Source: DASZMX01 sp035551475
GTDB taxonomy: Bacteria; Verrucomicrobiota; Verrucomicrobiia; Limisphaerales; Palsa-1400
DNA length: 64,000 nt
Assembly (NCBI GenBank): GCA_035551475.1
Contig: DASZMX010000133.1
Location: forward strand, 32,259 to 96,258
Direction of reading: 5' to 3'
Shown here: positions 1-8,422 of the stretch, piece by piece
How positions within the stretch are numbered: position 1 is the first letter of the stretch
Layout: each line of letters begins with the position of its first letter
Program-made: the position numbers and the translations under genes
Notes under the pieces: model-generated
Told to the model about the DNA's origin: nothing
Database searches by the model: none
What the model saw: the letters and a program-made list of their open reading frames with translations, nothing else

Positions 1-726
1 AGCGCCACCGGCGCGCGGCCGGCGCTGCGTTCGCTGCATGCGACCATGCTTTGCTTCCTGACGACGGACGCCGCGATCGACGCGCGCACGCTGCAGGTCG
101 CCGTCAACGAGGCGGTCGCACAAAGTTTCAATCGCATTACCGTGGACGGCGACATGAGCACCAACGACACGGTTTTAATTCTGGCCAACGGCCGGGCCGG
201 CTGCGCGCCGGTCCGAAAAGGCACAAAGGAAATGGAAGTTTTCCAGGCGGCGCTGAACCAGGTGACGTTGGAATTGGCGCGCAAAATTGTGCTGGACGGC
301 GAAGGCGTATCGCGCTTCGTGACGGTGCGGCTGACAGGAGCCAGAACCCCTGCCGACGCCGAGTCCGCGGCCCGTTCCGTGGCGAACAGCGCCCTGGTGA
401 AAACGAGTTGGCACGGCGGCGATCCGAATTGGGGCCGAATTCTTTGCGCGCTGGGCTATTCGAGCGCCCATATCGCCGAGGAAAAAATTGACGTGGGTTA
501 CAGCCTTCCGGGCGCGCGGCAGGTTTTGTATTCGTTGAAAGGCGGACGCCCGACCAACGCGACTTTTGCCGCGTTGTGCAAAGTGGCGGGCGAGAAGGAA
601 TTTGACCTGCACATCAATTTGCACATCGGCAAATCAAGCGCGCTGATGTATGCGGCGGATTTGACGGAGGAATATGTGGATTTTAACAAAGGCGACGTGA
701 CTGATCCGGCGTCGCTGGGCGGCTAA
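1..726 (+). CDS. argJ: Glutamate N-acetyltransferase / amino-acid acetyltransferase ArgJ (5' truncated)
   Basis: ArgJ moves the acetyl group from N-acetylornithine to glutamate in the cyclic arginine pathway. The visible part is essentially the beta chain. The Ala-Thr pair where ArgJ cleaves itself is read at bases 40-45 (context HATML), followed by CFLTTDAAI, which matches the family. The nucleophile Thr is codon 43-45. The frame is open to base 1, so the gene starts before the window and the ATG at 46 is internal. The Trp-Gly-Arg segment (HGGDPNWGRI) is also typical. Odd point: residues just before the cleavage site read GARPALRSL rather than the usual Lys-Gly-Ser-Gly-Met-Ile segment. First gene of the arg operon, with argB starting directly after its stop codon. 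Confidence 0.93.
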   Translation, partial: SATGARPALRSLHATMLCFLTTDAAIDARTLQVAVNEAVAQSFNRITVDGDMSTNDTVLILANGRAGCAPVRKGTKEMEVFQAALNQVTLELARKIVLDGEGVSRFVTVRLTGARTPADAESAARSVANSALVKTSWHGGDPNWGRILCALGYSSAHIAEEKIDVGYSLPGARQVLYSLKGGRPTNATFAALCKVAGEKEFDLHINLHIGKSSALMYAADLTEEYVDFNKGDVTDPASLGG

Positions 727-1572
727 ATGGAAAAATTAATCGCCAAAGCGGGCGCCCGGGGCCGGATTTTCGTGGTGAAATACGGCGGCAGTTTCATGGA
801 TTCGCCTGATCCAGCGGTGCGCGAAGGAGTGGCGCGGGATGTTGTCGCATTGCAGGCGGCGGGAATTTTGCCGGTGGTGGTGCATGGCGGCGGCAAAGCC
901 ATCACACGCGCCATGGAAGAGGCGGGCGTCAAGGCTAATTTTGTGCAAGGCATGCGCGTGACGGATGAAAAAACGTCCGCCGTCGTGGAGCGGGTCTTGT
1001 CGAACGAAATCAATCCGGAAATAGTCGCCACGATGAAAAAATTGGGCGGCAAAGCCCAAGGATTTTCGGGGACGGAGATTTTTCGGTGCGAGAAATTGTG
1101 GCTGCGCGACAGCGCGGGCGAAAAAGTGGACGTGGGTTACGTGGGTGACGTCACCGGAGTGGACGCGACCCAGCTGCGCGACACCTTGGCGGGAGGGCTG
1201 ATACCGGTGATCAGCCCCACAGCGCGAGGCGGTGACGGGAAAATTTATAATTGCAACGCAGACGTCGCGGCGGCGCAGGCGGCCATCGCTCTGGGCGCGC
1301 ATCGGCTGGTGTTCTTGAGTGATGTGCCGGGTTTGCTGCGCGATCCGCAGGATCCGAAAACATTGATCTCACATTTGGCCGAAAGCGAGGTCATCGAATT
1401 AAAACGGGCCGGCATTATTGACCGGGGCATGATTCCAAAGGTTGACAGCGCGGTGGCGGCGCGACGGGCGGGGGTAAAAGAGGTTTTATTTCTGGACGGT
1501 CGCGTGAGCCATGCGCTGTTGCGGGATATTTTCGCCGATGAAGAAACCGGAGGAACAAAAATTGTTTCCTAG
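727..1572 (+). CDS. argB: Acetylglutamate kinase
   Basis: Phosphorylates N-acetylglutamate, the second step of arginine synthesis, in the cytoplasm. The 281-residue protein shows the amino-acid kinase fold signatures: KYGGSFM at about residues 18-24 (ATP-phosphate binding Lys), the glycine loop HGGGKAI near 56, and NCNADVAAAQ near 175. The start ATG directly follows the argJ stop, so no upstream extension is possible without reading into argJ. The segment before KYGG is only about 17 residues, shorter than in well-known arginine-inhibited enzymes that carry an N-terminal helix. The C-terminal DGRVSHALLRDIF...GGTKI segment nevertheless resembles arginine-regulated forms. Confidence 0.97.
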   Translation: MEKLIAKAGARGRIFVVKYGGSFMDSPDPAVREGVARDVVALQAAGILPVVVHGGGKAITRAMEEAGVKANFVQGMRVTDEKTSAVVERVLSNEINPEIVATMKKLGGKAQGFSGTEIFRCEKLWLRDSAGEKVDVGYVGDVTGVDATQLRDTLAGGLIPVISPTARGGDGKIYNCNADVAAAQAAIALGAHRLVFLSDVPGLLRDPQDPKTLISHLAESEVIELKRAGIIDRGMIPKVDSAVAARRAGVKEVLFLDGRVSHALLRDIFADEETGGTKIVS

Positions 1573-1638
1573 AAGGCGGCGCCGCCTCATGGCAGGATAC
1601 CGATTCATGAAAAAACCAAACGACGGACGGACACGGGC

Positions 1639-2931
1639 ATGAGAACGATTGTCCCCGCCCCGGCCGCGGAAGTTCGCAACGAGCTGCAAACGGTGCGGGA
1701 GCTTTTCGAAAAAAATGTCATCCCAACGTACGCGCGCTTTGATCTCGCGCTGGCGCGGGGCGAAGGCTCCTCGGTCTGGGACATGCACGGCAAACGCTAC
1801 CTGGATTTTGGCGGCGGCATCGCCGTGTCGGGGTTGGGTCACGCGCACCCGGAAGTAACCCAGACGTTAATTGAGCAGTCCCAACGCCTCGTGCACGTTT
1901 CGAATCTCTATTATCACGAGCCGCAAGGCCGTTTGGCGCAACGGCTGGTCAGCTTGATCGGCCCGGGAAAAATGTTTTTCTGCAACAGCGGCGGCGAAGC
2001 CAATGAGGGCTTGTTCAAGCTGGCGCGAAAGTTCGGCCATGACGAAGGGCGTTTCGAAATTTTGACCGCGGAAAATTCCTTCCACGGTCGCACGCTGGCG
2101 GCGATTGCGGCGACCGGCCAGCCGAAAGTGAAAAAGGGCTTTGAGCCGATGGTTCCCGGATTTCGCCATATTCCTTACAACGACCTTGCGGCGGCGCGCG
2201 CCGCCCTTTCGCCGGCCACGGCGGCCATCCTGATCGAGGGCGTGCAAGGCGAAGGCGGAGTTACTGCGGCCACGCCAGAGTATCTGCTTGGATTGCGAAA
2301 ACTGTGCGATGAAAAAAATTTGCTGCTGCTGATGGACAGTGTGCAATGCGGCTATTTTCGGACGGGCCGTTTTCAAAGTTTTCAACGGATTTTGGAGAAT
2401 ACGCCGGGGGCCGATGCGAGGGGATTTTTGCCGGACGGAATCTCGATGGCCAAGGCCCTGGGCAACGGTTTTCCGATAGGCGCGTTTTGGGTGCGCCAGC
2501 CCCACGCGGATTTGCTGGGAGCGGGCAGCCATGGCACAACGTACGGCGGATCCCCTCTGGCCTGCGCGGTGGCGCTGAAAGTTTTGGAAATTGCGGAGCG
2601 GGACCGGCTGGCCGACAATGCGCGCCAGGTGGGAGCATTTTTGCAGGAACGATTGCAGCGCGTGGCGAACAAATATCCCAAAGTGGTGCGCGAAGTGCGC
2701 GGGCTGGGGCTGATGCTGGGCTTGGAACTGGCGGAAGGCATTCAGGAATTTGCCGCCAGCGACAAATCGGCGGCCGTGCAATTTATCAATCGCTTGCACG
2801 CTGCGGGGCTTTTGGCTATTCCAGCGGGAGCGCGAGTGATCCGGATTTTGCCGGCGCTGAACCTGCGCGAAGCGGAGGCGGCGGAAGGCGCAGACATTAT
2901 TGAAGCAACTGCGGGGAGACTAGCTGCATGA
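1639..2931 (+). CDS. argD: Acetylornithine aminotransferase
   Basis: PLP enzyme that converts N-acetylglutamate semialdehyde to N-acetylornithine. The 430 residues match the class-III aminotransferase length. Visible signatures are FCNSGGEANE (phosphate-binding loop), ENSFHGRT, GVQGEGGV, LLMDSVQCGYFRTG, and the PLP-lysine context SMAKALGNGFPIG with Lys at about residue 272. The N-terminus (LFEKNVIPTYAR) aligns well with the family if the ATG at 1639 is used. An 11-codon reading frame at 1607-1642 overlaps this start as ATGA, so coupling to a short upstream ORF is possible. It overlaps argF by ATGA. Confidence 0.96.
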   Translation: MRTIVPAPAAEVRNELQTVRELFEKNVIPTYARFDLALARGEGSSVWDMHGKRYLDFGGGIAVSGLGHAHPEVTQTLIEQSQRLVHVSNLYYHEPQGRLAQRLVSLIGPGKMFFCNSGGEANEGLFKLARKFGHDEGRFEILTAENSFHGRTLAAIAATGQPKVKKGFEPMVPGFRHIPYNDLAAARAALSPATAAILIEGVQGEGGVTAATPEYLLGLRKLCDEKNLLLLMDSVQCGYFRTGRFQSFQRILENTPGADARGFLPDGISMAKALGNGFPIGAFWVRQPHADLLGAGSHGTTYGGSPLACAVALKVLEIAERDRLADNARQVGAFLQERLQRVANKYPKVVREVRGLGLMLGLELAEGIQEFAASDKSAAVQFINRLHAAGLLAIPAGARVIRILPALNLREAEAAEGADIIEATAGRLAA

Positions 2932-3824
2932 AACATTTGTTGAGCTTGGAAAAATTGCCGCGCGCGGACATGGAGGCGATCCTGTCGGCTTCGGCCATCA
3001 TGAAGGAGCAACGCGGCCGGCACTCCTTTCAACCGTTGGCGGGGCAGAATTGGGCGCTGATTTTTTCCAAGGCCTCCACGCGCACGAGGGTGTCGTTTGA
3101 AGTGGGCGTGCGGGAGTTGGGCGGACAGACGCTGTTCCTCAGCGCCAACGATATTCAATTGGGCCGCGGCGAGCCGATCAAGGACACCGCGCGCGTGCTG
3201 GGCCGGATGGTGAACGGCGCCATTATCCGCACGTTCGCGCAAAGTGATGTGGAGGAATTCGCGAGCTATTCAGGCATTCCAACCGTGAATGCGCTCACGG
3301 ATGAGGAGCATCCCTGCCAGATTTTGACGGACATTTTCACGTACCAGGAAAAACGCGGCTCAATCAAAGGGAAACGCGTCGTGTTCATTGGCGACGGCGC
3401 CTGCAACGTGCCGGCGTCCTGGATTTTCGCCGCGCAAAAATTGGATTTTGAATTGCGCATTGCCGCCCCGAAAAAGTTTCAGCCCACGGCGGAATTTCTC
3501 GCCCGCGCCGGCGGCAAAACCATTTGCACCGAAGACGTCCTCGGAGCGGCCAAGGGCGCCGACCTGCTCTACACCGATGTGTGGGTGTCGATGGGAAAGG
3601 AAAGTGAGGCGGCGGAACGGCTGCAATCGCTGGCGGGCTATCAGATTAATGAGGCGGCGCTGAAATTGGCCAAGCCCGACGTCCTGGTGATGCACTGCCT
3701 CCCAGCCTATCGCGGCAAGGAAATCGATGACGCCACGTTCGAGGCCAATGCGCCCACGATTTTTGACCAGGCAGAGAACCGGCTCCATTGCCAGAAGGCG
3801 ATCTTGAACTGGATGGTGTCGTAA
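2928..3824 (+). CDS. argF: Ornithine carbamoyltransferase
   Basis: Condenses ornithine with carbamoyl phosphate to citrulline. The 298-residue protein carries the carbamoyl-phosphate motif STRTR (in SKASTRTRVSFE), the HPCQ motif (EEHPCQILTD) and the ornithine-binding loop HCLPAYRGKEI. All are diagnostic and intact. The start ATG overlaps the argD stop as ATGA, so translation is probably coupled. Last gene of the arg operon seen here; argG and argH are absent from the window. It converges on the TPR gene of the opposite strand 10 bases downstream. Confidence 0.97.
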   Translation: MKHLLSLEKLPRADMEAILSASAIMKEQRGRHSFQPLAGQNWALIFSKASTRTRVSFEVGVRELGGQTLFLSANDIQLGRGEPIKDTARVLGRMVNGAIIRTFAQSDVEEFASYSGIPTVNALTDEEHPCQILTDIFTYQEKRGSIKGKRVVFIGDGACNVPASWIFAAQKLDFELRIAAPKKFQPTAEFLARAGGKTICTEDVLGAAKGADLLYTDVWVSMGKESEAAERLQSLAGYQINEAALKLAKPDVLVMHCLPAYRGKEIDDATFEANAPTIFDQAENRLHCQKAILNWMVS

Positions 3825-3826
3825 AG

Positions 3827-3849
3827 GCCGCCGCCTACTTGGGGGCGGC
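3827..3849. terminator. GC-rich hairpin between convergent argF and TPR gene
   Basis: GCCGCC at 3827-3832 can pair with GGCGGC at 3844-3849, just after the argF stop and over the stop codon of the opposite-strand TPR gene. There is no T-run directly after it on either strand, so a role in ending transcription is only a guess. Confidence 0.25.
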
Positions 3850-4668
3850 AAGTTGGGCTTTCACTTCCGCGATGGATTTGGCGATGGTTTCCTTGTCCGG
3901 CGAATACTTTTGCAACTCGGTAAGATCCGCCAGCAATTGCTGCCGGTTCCCCTCCTCCTTGTCGAGCAAGACCAGCTCGCCGTAAATCTGGTCGCAATCA
4001 ATCGGGTCGGGTTTATCCCCGCGGGCCTCGTGGCGGTTCCATTTTTCCAACGCGATATGGAAAAGGTTGCGCGCAGTCCGGGGGTCGTTTTTGACATGCG
4101 CGTAAATACGGCCCAGCGCGGTCAGAATGTCCACGTTGTCTGGATTGGCGCGCAAGCCTTCGCGCAGGAAAGCCTCCGCCTCCTGCGGTTGTTTCAAGCG
4201 GGACAGCCAATAGGCGCCGGTGATGTAGCTGTCGGGATCCTGGGGATCGAGCGCGGCGGAGAGCTTGAGCCACGGGAGCATCTCGCGCTCGTTCCCCCCA
4301 GAGAGATGCGTGTGCTCGGTGGGGTAAAAGTTCCGCCCAAACTTGTCAATAAAATCTCGTGGCGCCCCCAGGAAATTGCCTTCCTCTTCCTCGTGATGCT
4401 CATCATGGCCGGGCTCCTCGGCGGCCATGTGGGAATGGCCGCCGCCGCGCGGATGGTCGAAGATGCCGGGATAAAAACCGCTGTGAAAATAAGCGTCCGC
4501 CTTGGCGAAGAAATGATGCGCAAAGAGGCGGCGGCTGTCGCCCAGCAGCGACACCAGCAGGCTGGCGGAATTGCCGGCGCTATTATTGACCTCTTGAAAA
4601 TACGGATCGAGGGTGGTGGCGAGGGTAAAACAGCACACGGCAATAAGCGCGAGCAAGGCCTTTTTCAT
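3835..4668 (-). CDS. Secreted or anchored TPR protein of an ABC exporter operon
   Basis: The start is ATG 4668-4666, which overlaps the permease stop as ATGA and gives MKKALLALIAVCCF, a signal peptide or anchor (277 residues). Residues about 72-97 form a His/Glu-rich loop (HPRGGGHSH ... GHDEHHEEEEGN), a possible metal-binding stretch. The C-terminal half holds TPR-like helices (PWLKLSAALDPQDPDSYITG, LREGLRANPDNVDILTALGRIY). The family is not recognised. The operon suggests it works with the ABC-2 exporter on the outer face of the membrane. Third gene of the ATPase-permease-TPR operon. Confidence 0.75.
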   Translation of the reverse strand: MKKALLALIAVCCFTLATTLDPYFQEVNNSAGNSASLLVSLLGDSRRLFAHHFFAKADAYFHSGFYPGIFDHPRGGGHSHMAAEEPGHDEHHEEEEGNFLGAPRDFIDKFGRNFYPTEHTHLSGGNEREMLPWLKLSAALDPQDPDSYITGAYWLSRLKQPQEAEAFLREGLRANPDNVDILTALGRIYAHVKNDPRTARNLFHIALEKWNRHEARGDKPDPIDCDQIYGELVLLDKEEGNRQQLLADLTELQKYSPDKETIAKSIAEVKAQLAAPK

Positions 4669-5444
4669 ACCGTGAGGGCTTTGCGGCGAAAGATCCCCCA
4701 AGCCAGGGCCAGCAGGAAAACTGAATACAGCGCCCCGTAAAGGGTCGCCCCCTCCACCGCCAGCGCCGTGACCGGGGCGTGGTTATGGACAATGATCTTG
4801 CGGATGTCGAAGAACTCGAGATGCGGAATAAAATAATAAAGCGCGTAAGTGATCGCGCCTTCAACCCCGCCAATGCCGGCGGCGATGCGATTTAAATATT
4901 GGCCGGCGAAAAGCAATCCGATGATGACGATGAAACAAATCGTGGCGTTGGACGACGGCGCGGTGAAAACAACGGAACCCAGCAGGACCATCGCCGTCAC
5001 AATGCCGAGGCAAATCCAGTGCAGCCAGACCGCCTGAAAATAAGGCGTAAACGCCAGGGCATGCTCGCGCGAGCCAATGATGACGCCGTAGAAAAAATAG
5101 AACAGGAGCAGGGAAATGCCGCAGGCCAGCCAGCAGCCAACGAATTTGCCGCCGATTAATTGCGCGCGAGTGACCGGTTTGGCGAGGAGCGGAAAAATCG
5201 TGCGGCTTTCCCGCTCGGCGGGGATTTGCCGCGCGGCCGTCGTGATGGCAATGACCAGCGAGCAAACCCAGATCAGCAAGAGACAAATCTCCTTGAGGTA
5301 GCGGACGATCTGCTCGTCGTTGAAAATGTTGGCGGAGCCAAGGATGAGGGTAAGCAAGGCGGTCAGGACGAAAAGCACGTAAAAATCCTTGCGGCGATAA
5401 AGCTCCTTGATGACGACCCCAGCCAAAGCGAAGACGTTATTCAT
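4665..5444 (-). CDS. ABC-2 type transporter permease
   Basis: Membrane subunit of an ABC exporter; 259 residues from ATG 5444, which lies 2 bases after the stop of the ATPase gene. Several hydrophobic helices are visible: DFYVLFVLTALLTLILG near residue 20, then segments around 60-75, 110-130, 145-165, 180-200 and the C-terminal YSVFLLALAWGIF. The cytoplasmic ERESRTIFPLLAKPVTRAQLIGGKF loop is typical of the ABC-2/NatB-like family. The substrate cannot be told from sequence. The open frame continues upstream to 5507, but that part overlaps the ATPase and has no family character. Confidence 0.85.
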   Translation of the reverse strand: MNNVFALAGVVIKELYRRKDFYVLFVLTALLTLILGSANIFNDEQIVRYLKEICLLLIWVCSLVIAITTAARQIPAERESRTIFPLLAKPVTRAQLIGGKFVGCWLACGISLLLFYFFYGVIIGSREHALAFTPYFQAVWLHWICLGIVTAMVLLGSVVFTAPSSNATICFIVIIGLLFAGQYLNRIAAGIGGVEGAITYALYYFIPHLEFFDIRKIIVHNHAPVTALAVEGATLYGALYSVFLLALAWGIFRRKALTV

Positions 5445-5446
5445 TG

Positions 5447-6202
5447 TCAAGATGACGGTTGCGCGGAATAGCCGATGATTTTCAAAAAAATCTGCTCCAG
5501 GTTGCACTGGTATTGCTGGAGGAGAGCCTCCACCCTGCCCTCCACGCGCAGCCTCCCTTCGTGCAGGATGGCGACGCGATCGCAGACGGTTTCGACTTCG
5601 CCCAGTTCGTGCGACGAGAAAAAGACCGTTTTGCCCTGATCCTTGAGACGTTGGATGATCTCGCGCACTTTCATGCGGCCGAGCGGGTCGAGGCCGCTGG
5701 TCGGTTCGTCGAGGATCAGGAGGTCGGGATTGTTAATGAGCGCCTGGGCCAGACCCACGCGTTGCTGCATGCCTTTGGAATACGTTTTAATCAGGCGTTT
5801 GCGGGCGCCTTCCAATTCCACCAGCTTCAACACATCCGCAATGCGCTGCTCCCGTTCGGCGCGGGGGATTTTAAAAATTTTCGCGTAGAAGCGGAGCAAT
5901 TCCTCGGTATTGAGAAATTTGTAGTAATAAGTCAGCTCCGGAAGGTAGCCGATTCGCTGGCGGGCGATGGGTTTGCGCACATCGACGCCAAAGATGGAGG
6001 CCGAGCCGGACGTCGGATTCACGAACCCCAGCAAGACGTTCATGGTGGTGGTTTTGCCCGCGCCATTGGGGCCGAGAAAGCCGAAAACCTCGCCTTGCTG
6101 AATGCGCAAATTGAGGCCGTCCACCGCGAGCTTGCTCTTCCCACGCAGGTCGCGGCTGGGGAATTCCACGCGCAAATCGGCAATTTCGAGCACGGCGTTC
6201 AC
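5447..6202 (-). CDS. ABC transporter ATP-binding protein
   Basis: Energises the permease encoded next to it. Walker A is GPNGAGKTT, the signature is YSKGMQQR, Walker B is LLILDEPTSGLD and the switch histidine lies in SSHELGEVE, so all catalytic parts are present. The start is taken as GTG 6202-6200 (251 residues) because a -10-like TATTCT lies six bases before it on the same strand. An ATG at 6235 in frame would add 11 residues (MNYVDWSYSCC) that do not look like this family. First gene of a three-gene operon. Confidence 0.93.
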   Translation of the reverse strand: MNAVLEIADLRVEFPSRDLRGKSKLAVDGLNLRIQQGEVFGFLGPNGAGKTTTMNVLLGFVNPTSGSASIFGVDVRKPIARQRIGYLPELTYYYKFLNTEELLRFYAKIFKIPRAEREQRIADVLKLVELEGARKRLIKTYSKGMQQRVGLAQALINNPDLLILDEPTSGLDPLGRMKVREIIQRLKDQGKTVFFSSHELGEVETVCDRVAILHEGRLRVEGRVEALLQQYQCNLEQIFLKIIGYSAQPSS

Positions 6203-6208
6203 ACAGCA

Positions 6209-6236
6209 AGAATATGACCAATCAACATAATTCAAA
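6209..6236 (-). promoter_or_regulatory. Putative promoter of the ABC exporter operon (leaderless GTG)
   Basis: On the minus strand TTTGAA (6236-6231), a 16-base spacer and TATTCT (6214-6209) precede the GTG at 6202 by six bases. Transcription would start at or next to the GTG. It lies immediately beyond the opgH terminator. Confidence 0.5.
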
Positions 6237-6240
6237 GCGC

Positions 6241-6262
6241 AAAAAGCCGGAAACCCGGCTTT
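6241..6262 (-). terminator. Rho-independent terminator of the opgG-opgH operon
   Basis: Read on the minus strand, AAAGCCGG-GTTT-CCGGCTTTTT: an 8-bp perfect stem, a 4-base loop and a T-run. The first arm overlaps the TAA stop codon of opgH (6263-6261). Confidence 0.85.
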
Positions 6263-8420
6263 ACGTGCAGTAGCTGCTGATGGCCTGGCGCCAGGAAGGG
6301 GCCAAGGTTGTTTCGGGGCGCAGCCAAATCTGCCGGTGCATCCAGGCCATGGAATCGGCGTCCGAAAGAATGATCATTTTTTCATCGGGGCGAAGTTCGT
6401 CAAACCCGCGCACGATGAGCTTTTCCGCGATCCATTTGACGTCAGGCCCGCTGGCGCCGATTTTCGCCAGGGCCTGGGCGGATTCCGGATTGAGCTGGGC
6501 TTCGCGCAACATCGAGACGTGGATGGCGTTCAGATATGGATCAACGACGCTTTGAATGAGATGCGGAATCTGGGGCCCGGCCGCCTCGTCTTGTTCGGCC
6601 AGAGCCAGACGGGTTTGGAGCGCGACCAATTCCGGCGGAGGCGAGGTTTCCTCCGGAGTCAGGAAGAGGCCGAAATCCTTGGCAATATCGCCCCAGCGGG
6701 CGCGGCTGGTGAAAACGCTCAGCGGAATCGCCAGCGCCATGCCCAGGAACAAGGGCAGAAACCAAAAAAATGTGTTGGGCATAAACCACAAGATGATTCC
6801 ACCCCACCCCAAACCAATGGCGGTTTGCCACCAATGCTGGCGCAAGGCATAGGCCCAGGAATTGCCTTCCGCGGTGCGGGTTTGCGTTCCCCAATCAATC
6901 GTTTTGCCGCGCAGAATGGTGAAGACGAAACGCGTGTGCCAGAGCATTTGCAGCGGCGCGTGCAGCGTGGAAAATGCTGTTTCCGCAATGGTGCCCACAA
7001 GAATATGCGCCATGCCGCCAAAAGCCTGCCGACGCTGGTGGTCGAAGAAGGCGTCAATCACCGCGAGAACGCGCGGCACCAGCAGGACGCCCATGCAAAG
7101 GAGGAACACGAGAAAAGCGTGGGCGGCGGCATCGAGATCCAGGTCCGCCATCCAGCTATGCACGGTGATTTGCGAGAGGCCGATGGCGCTGGTCAAAAGC
7201 CACATCCAATAAAACGTGACGAGAAAGGCGAGCCAAAGCGGACTGGCGAGATACCCGAAAATTCCCTGCACCAAATGGATGCGGCTGATGCCATGCAAAC
7301 CGCGCGCCCCGAGCACCATCATGTGCTGGAGATTGCCCTGGCACCACCGCCGGTCGCGCTTGGCATTCTCAATCATGTCAGGAGGCCCCTCCTCGTAGCT
7401 GCCATCCAATTGCCACGCCAGCCACACCTGGGAATTTTCGCGCAGCAACAAAGCAGCTTCCACAAAATCGTGCGAGAGAATGAAGCCGCCGAAGGGTTTG
7501 CGCCCGGGCAATTGCGGCAGCGCGCAAAATTTCATGAACGTCTCGGTGCGAATAATGGCGTTGTGCCCCCAATAATTCGCAAAACCCTCGGACCAATGGT
7601 CGAGCCCGCGAATAAAAATCGGCGTGTAAAACCGATTGGAAAATTGCTGCATGCGCCCGAACAGCGAGCGCGCGTTGAAAATGCCGGGCACCGTTTGGAT
7701 GAGGCCGCTGGCGGGATTGGCCTCCATCAAATTCACAAGATTCACGATGGTGCGCCCATGCATGACGCTATCGGCGTCGAACGTGATGAAGTAACGGTAG
7801 CGCTGGCCCCAAACGCTCAAAAATTCCCGGATATTGCCGGACTTTTTGCCCTCGTTGTCCACCCGGCGCCGGTAATAAATGCGGCTCATGCCGCCCGTTT
7901 TCTGGATGAGTTTTTGCCAGGCCTTTTCCTCCTCGATCCATTTTTCCGGATCGGTGGAATCGCTCAGGATAAAAAAATCAAAGCGCTCCACCTGCCCCGC
8001 GCTTTTCAGGGAATTATAGGTGATGCGCAGGCCCTCGTACACGCGCGTAATATCTTCGTTGTAGATGGGAAAAAGAATGGCGGTGTTCGCGGCGGGATCG
8101 ATGGGATCATCCGCTTGAATGGAAGCCGGCCGATGCACCAAATCAATGCGGCGCAAAACGAAACCATAAAGCGCGTGCATGAAGCCAATCGCCGCGAAGA
8201 AAAAAAGCAGGAAAAATAAAACCAGCAGAATGGTGCGCGAGCCCGACCACCCTGTGCGCCACAAAAGATCAGCGAAAAACACCGACACAAAACACGTCAA
8301 GAACATCGCCAGGGAATACAAGCTGAACAGACGCAGCCCGCGCACCACCGGGGAAGCGGGCGTCAGGATCAGCCGTGAGGCGGCTTCGGCGGCAGGCATG
8401 GTCTCCGGCTCCGAAATCAT
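6261..8420 (-). CDS. opgH: Glucans biosynthesis glucosyltransferase OpgH/MdoH
   Basis: Inner-membrane GT2 enzyme that polymerises the glucan backbone of osmoregulated periplasmic glucans. The 719-residue protein has two N-terminal membrane helices, then the cytoplasmic GT2 domain with AILFPIYNED, the metal-binding FDADSVM, the ILSHDFVEAAL acceptor motif and the RDRRWCQGN (Q/RxxRW-type) motif, and afterwards several membrane segments. The start is ATG 8420, two bases after the stop of the preceding small gene; an upstream in-frame start at 8474 would lie inside that gene. It is somewhat shorter than the E. coli protein, mainly at the N-terminus. Confidence 0.95.
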   Translation of the reverse strand: MISEPETMPAAEAASRLILTPASPVVRGLRLFSLYSLAMFLTCFVSVFFADLLWRTGWSGSRTILLVLFFLLFFFAAIGFMHALYGFVLRRIDLVHRPASIQADDPIDPAANTAILFPIYNEDITRVYEGLRITYNSLKSAGQVERFDFFILSDSTDPEKWIEEEKAWQKLIQKTGGMSRIYYRRRVDNEGKKSGNIREFLSVWGQRYRYFITFDADSVMHGRTIVNLVNLMEANPASGLIQTVPGIFNARSLFGRMQQFSNRFYTPIFIRGLDHWSEGFANYWGHNAIIRTETFMKFCALPQLPGRKPFGGFILSHDFVEAALLLRENSQVWLAWQLDGSYEEGPPDMIENAKRDRRWCQGNLQHMMVLGARGLHGISRIHLVQGIFGYLASPLWLAFLVTFYWMWLLTSAIGLSQITVHSWMADLDLDAAAHAFLVFLLCMGVLLVPRVLAVIDAFFDHQRRQAFGGMAHILVGTIAETAFSTLHAPLQMLWHTRFVFTILRGKTIDWGTQTRTAEGNSWAYALRQHWWQTAIGLGWGGIILWFMPNTFFWFLPLFLGMALAIPLSVFTSRARWGDIAKDFGLFLTPEETSPPPELVALQTRLALAEQDEAAGPQIPHLIQSVVDPYLNAIHVSMLREAQLNPESAQALAKIGASGPDVKWIAEKLIVRGFDELRPDEKMIILSDADSMAWMHRQIWLRPETTLAPSWRQAISSYCT

Positions 8421-8422
8421 AA

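Noticed and set aside
6336..8219. 627-codon plus-strand open frame opposite opgH
   Set aside because: Composition is Arg/Gly/Ala/His-rich with no domain, and opgH on the other strand carries all GT2 motifs. It is an antisense frame of GC-rich coding DNA.
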